Part shown: positions 6,886 through 8,611 of the stretch, piece after piece | Numbering within the stretch: the first letter of the stretch is position 1 | How the letters are laid out: every line of letters begins with the position of its first letter | DNA from: Mariniphaga sp. | Lineage (GTDB): Bacteria; Bacteroidota; Bacteroidia; Bacteroidales; Prolixibacteraceae | Direction of reading: 5' to 3' | Length of the DNA: 8,611 nt | NCBI GenBank assembly: GCA_013203525.1 | Contig: JABMQB010000678.1 | Location: forward strand, 1-8,611 | Position numbers and translations under genes: made by a program | Notes under the pieces: model-generated | What the model was told of the DNA's origin: nothing | Database searches by the model: none | The model's input: only the letters and a program-made list of their open reading frames with translations

Positions 6886-7128
6886 TTAACGTGTACGGAA
6901 AGAAATACTTTCATCGATAAAAACACCACCATACTCCCTGGATTTATTGATTTTCTTTTCATCCTTAATACTGGAAATTAAATCATTCTCCGGTTCAGGA
7001 TTGATTAATTCATTTTTATGCTGATTTCTATCCTGATATGATGACACATTTTTTTGTTCTTCACTTTGATTTTTTTCAAGGCAAGAACAAAACATGACAA
7101 GAAATAAAACAAACACTAAATATTTCAT
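6886..7128 (-). CDS. Small predicted lipoprotein, unknown function
   Basis: This is an 80-residue product not matched to any family I recognise. The first 16 residues (MKYLVFVLFLVMFCSC) form a short lipoprotein-type signal with a lipobox-like FCSC, so Cys16 would be lipidated. The rest is hydrophilic and rich in Glu, Asn, Lys and Gln (for example EKNQSEEQKN), probably disordered, ending VFIDESISFRTR. A longer frame exists back to 7221, but that ATG lies inside a terminator hairpin and would place 31 extra residues before the signal peptide, so the internal Met at 7128 is preferred. It shares strand with the Omp85-like gene 173 bp downstream. No clear promoter box was found in the 80 bp before the start. 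Confidence 0.5.
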   Translation of the reverse strand: MKYLVFVLFLVMFCSCLEKNQSEEQKNVSSYQDRNQHKNELINPEPENDLISSIKDEKKINKSREYGGVFIDESISFRTR

Positions 7129-7197
7129 GGCTATAAAATAGATGCTATTCTTAAGACTGTTAGAAATAAAAAATGTTACACTGTTTCTTATATTTTT

Positions 7198-7233
7198 AAA
7201 AAGAAAGCAGGGCGACAGCATAGCCGTCGCCCT
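7198..7233 (-). terminator. Strong intrinsic terminator, minus strand
   Basis: Read on the minus strand, AGGGCGACGGC-TAT-GCTGTCGCCCT (7233-7209) folds as an 11-bp stem with a 3-base loop, followed by GC and then TTTCTTTTT. The stem is much more GC-rich than its surroundings. Orientation is clear: in minus-strand RNA one pair is G-U, whereas plus-strand RNA would have an A-C mismatch there and no downstream U-tract. It lies about 70-105 bp upstream of the small lipoprotein start, between divergent genes, so no annotated gene ends at it. It may be an attenuator in the lipoprotein leader or the end of a short RNA. Confidence 0.65.
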
Positions 7234-7244
7234 CTAATCCTAAC

Positions 7245-7252
7245 CAAACCTA
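7245..7252 (-). promoter_or_regulatory. Candidate -7 box upstream of the terminator hairpin
   Basis: On the minus strand this reads TAGGTTTG, an exact fit to TAnnTTTG. Transcription from it would start near 7239 and run straight into the terminator at 7233-7198. No TTG is found at the -33 distance. The block TAACCAAAC-c-TAA on the plus strand here resembles TAACCAAAC-TAA at 6794-6805 near the Omp85-like gene. Confidence 0.3.
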
Positions 7253-7351
7253 AATACTTGGTATCGTTCCATAATACACGATTAATTAAAAGACATTTGA
7301 TTGAAAATTATCCCCTACTTAATTATGCAATTATTTCTGATTATTTTTTTC

Positions 7352-7382
7352 TTGGACATTGTTCTGCTTTTAGTTAATCTTG
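7352..7382 (+). promoter_or_regulatory. Probable promoter of the sulfatase gene
   Basis: TTG at 7352-7354 and TAATCTTG at 7375-7382 are separated by 20 bp. The second box matches TAnnTTTG at all but one position. The predicted start site, near 7388, gives a leader of about 20 nt before the ATG at 7408. The remainder of the 7129-7407 divergent region shows only the minus-strand terminator and its -7-like box. Confidence 0.5.
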
Positions 7383-7407
7383 TATCCAATCATCAATTCA
7401 ATAAATT

Positions 7408-8611
7408 ATGAATAATCTTACAAAACTTGTTTTACTGTTTATCTTAAGTACTTTCTTATTTAATTGTACAAAAACAGAAGTCAACAAAAAGCCCAATATC
7501 CTTTTTATTATGAGTGACGACCATGCTTATCAGGCAATAAGCGCTTATGGTTTTGGATTGAATGAAACTCCTAATATTGACAGGTTAGCAAGCGAAGGAG
7601 CTATATTTACCCGTGCGTGTGTAACAAATTCAATTTGTGCTCCAAGCCGTGCTGTGCTACTTACAGGAAAACACAGCTTTATAAATGGGAAAGTAGATAA
7701 TGTTCAGCCATTTAACTGGGATCAGGATAATTTCCCAAAACTTATGCAGGCAAATGGTTACCAAACTGCGATGATTGGTAAAATACATCTTGACGGTCTG
7801 CCACAGGGATTTGATTTTTCGATGGTGCTACCCGGTCAGGGGCAATACTATAATCCAGCTTTTTTAATTAATGGTGAAAGAAAACGATTTGAAGGATATT
7901 GTACCGAGATAATTACTGAAACCACTCTTGATTGGCTAAAAAATAAACGCAATCCCGAAAAACCATTTTGTGTATTATATCATCAAAAAGCTCCACACCG
8001 GAACTGGTTACCTGCACCAAAATATGTAAATCTGTACGATGATAGAACTTTTGATCCTCCCGCTAATTATTTCGATGATTATGAAGGTATGGGAACAGCC
8101 GCCAAAGAGCAGGAAATGCAGATTGACGGTCATGCACGATGGGGACACGATTTTAAATTGATTGTTGATCCCAATGGTGATTCTACCGATTTCAGGAGAG
8201 ATATCAGACGTATGAATGATGAACAACTTGCCAATTGGATGGAAGCGTACGAAAGTGAAAATCAGGAATTCTTAGATGCTAACCTTGAAGGCGAAGAATT
8301 GGGAAAATGGAAATTTAACCGATATATTAAAGATTACTTACGTACCATTAAATCAGTTGATGATGGAGTTGGTGAAGTGCTCGATTATTTGGAAGAAGCC
8401 GGCCTGGATGAAAATACAATTGTGGTTTACACTTCCGATCAGGGATTTTATCTGGGGGAACATGGTTGGTTCGATAAGCGATTCATTTACAACGAGTCTT
8501 TTAAAACCCCGCTGTTGGTCAGTTGGCCCGGAGTTATAGAACCAGGAAGCTCCTCTGATGAAATGGTTCAAAATCTGGATTTCGCCCAAACATTTCTTGA
8601 GGCAGCTGGAC
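7408..8611 (+). CDS. S1-family sulfatase, lipoprotein, C-terminus beyond window
   Basis: The frame is open from the ATG at 7408 to the right edge: 401 codons are visible with no stop, so the C-terminal part is missing. The enzyme hydrolyses sulfate esters, most likely on a glycan. The N-terminus (MNNLTKLVLLFILSTFLFNC) is a lipoprotein signal with Cys20 as the lipidated residue, placing it in the envelope. Metal-binding Asp37-Asp38 lie in ILFIMSDDH. The sulfatase signature SICAPSRAVLLTGKH carries Cys77 in CxPSR, the residue converted to formylglycine. GKIH (Lys125, His127), APH (His197), SDQG (Asp343, Gln344) and Lys357 complete the expected active site. The segments APHRNWLPAPKYVNLYDD and YTSDQGFYLGEHGWFDKR recall GlcNAc-6-O-sulfatase-like members (around S1_11), but the subfamily is a memory-based suggestion. 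An anaerobic-type sulfatase-maturating enzyme would be needed; none is in this window. Confidence 0.93.
   Translation, partial: MNNLTKLVLLFILSTFLFNCTKTEVNKKPNILFIMSDDHAYQAISAYGFGLNETPNIDRLASEGAIFTRACVTNSICAPSRAVLLTGKHSFINGKVDNVQPFNWDQDNFPKLMQANGYQTAMIGKIHLDGLPQGFDFSMVLPGQGQYYNPAFLINGERKRFEGYCTEIITETTLDWLKNKRNPEKPFCVLYHQKAPHRNWLPAPKYVNLYDDRTFDPPANYFDDYEGMGTAAKEQEMQIDGHARWGHDFKLIVDPNGDSTDFRRDIRRMNDEQLANWMEAYESENQEFLDANLEGEELGKWKFNRYIKDYLRTIKSVDDGVGEVLDYLEEAGLDENTIVVYTSDQGFYLGEHGWFDKRFIYNESFKTPLLVSWPGVIEPGSSSDEMVQNLDFAQTFLEAAG

Noticed and set aside
7129..7221. Upstream start at 7221 for the small lipoprotein gene
   Set aside because: That ATG falls within the loop and stem of the terminator hairpin and puts 31 residues in front of an otherwise ideal signal peptide.
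7273..7359. 14-codon minus-strand frame starting at 7359 (MSKKKIIRNNCIIK)
   Set aside because: AT-driven chance frame overlapping the sulfatase -33 element, with no supporting signal.
8008..8589. Short frames overlapping the sulfatase (8008-8226 -, 8276-8539 +, 8353-8589 -)
   Set aside because: The sulfatase frame is continuous through this region to the window edge and carries conserved active-site motifs.
1..8611. tRNA, rRNA, insertion sequence or phage genes
   Set aside because: No cloverleaf, rRNA core sequence, transposase motif or terminal inverted repeats were seen on reading both strands.

Overview
The window looks like chromosomal DNA from a marine or gut-type Bacteroidota, probably order Bacteroidales or Marinilabiliales. 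Four things point there: AT-rich sequence, promoter boxes of the TTG-N(18-20)-TAnnTTTG type instead of E. coli -35/-10 boxes, mostly absent Shine-Dalgarno sequences, and a type IX secretion (T9SS) C-terminal sorting domain on one enzyme. The taxon is inferred; no rRNA or marker gene is present.

Layout from left to right. Positions 1-971 hold the 3' part of a gamma-glutamyltransferase-like Ntn-hydrolase (YwrD type), followed by a 12-bp tandem repeat. Positions 1056-2786 (+) encode a secreted GH5 endoglucanase with a CenC-like carbohydrate-binding module and a T9SS tail. It converges, with no base between the stop codons, on a GH16 endo-beta-glucanase (2787-3617, -). A short divergent promoter region leads to an overlapping pair on the + strand: a YqaB-like HAD sugar-phosphate phosphatase (3742-4347) and an AEC-family transporter (4332-5261). 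After an AT-rich convergent gap, which also holds what looks like a decayed coding fragment, come two minus-strand cell-envelope genes: a POTRA-less Omp85-type barrel (5393-6712) and a small predicted lipoprotein (6886-7128). A 279-bp divergent region with a strong minus-strand intrinsic terminator separates them from a lipoprotein S1 sulfatase (7408 to the window end, incomplete).

The likely biology is extracellular polysaccharide breakdown. GH5 and GH16 would cut beta-1,4/1,3-glucans outside the cell, and the sulfatase would remove sulfate esters from a glycan in the envelope. The HAD phosphatase, AEC carrier and GGT-like enzyme are general metabolism and may simply be neighbours. No SusC/SusD pair, regulator, tRNA, rRNA, IS element, phage gene or CRISPR array was seen, so a full polysaccharide utilisation locus cannot be claimed.

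No clearly new multi-gene system is visible. The items most worth a second look are the orphan terminator at 7198-7233, the coding-like remnant at 5289-5395, the stand-alone Omp85 barrel, and the tandem repeat that begins at the end of the GGT gene.
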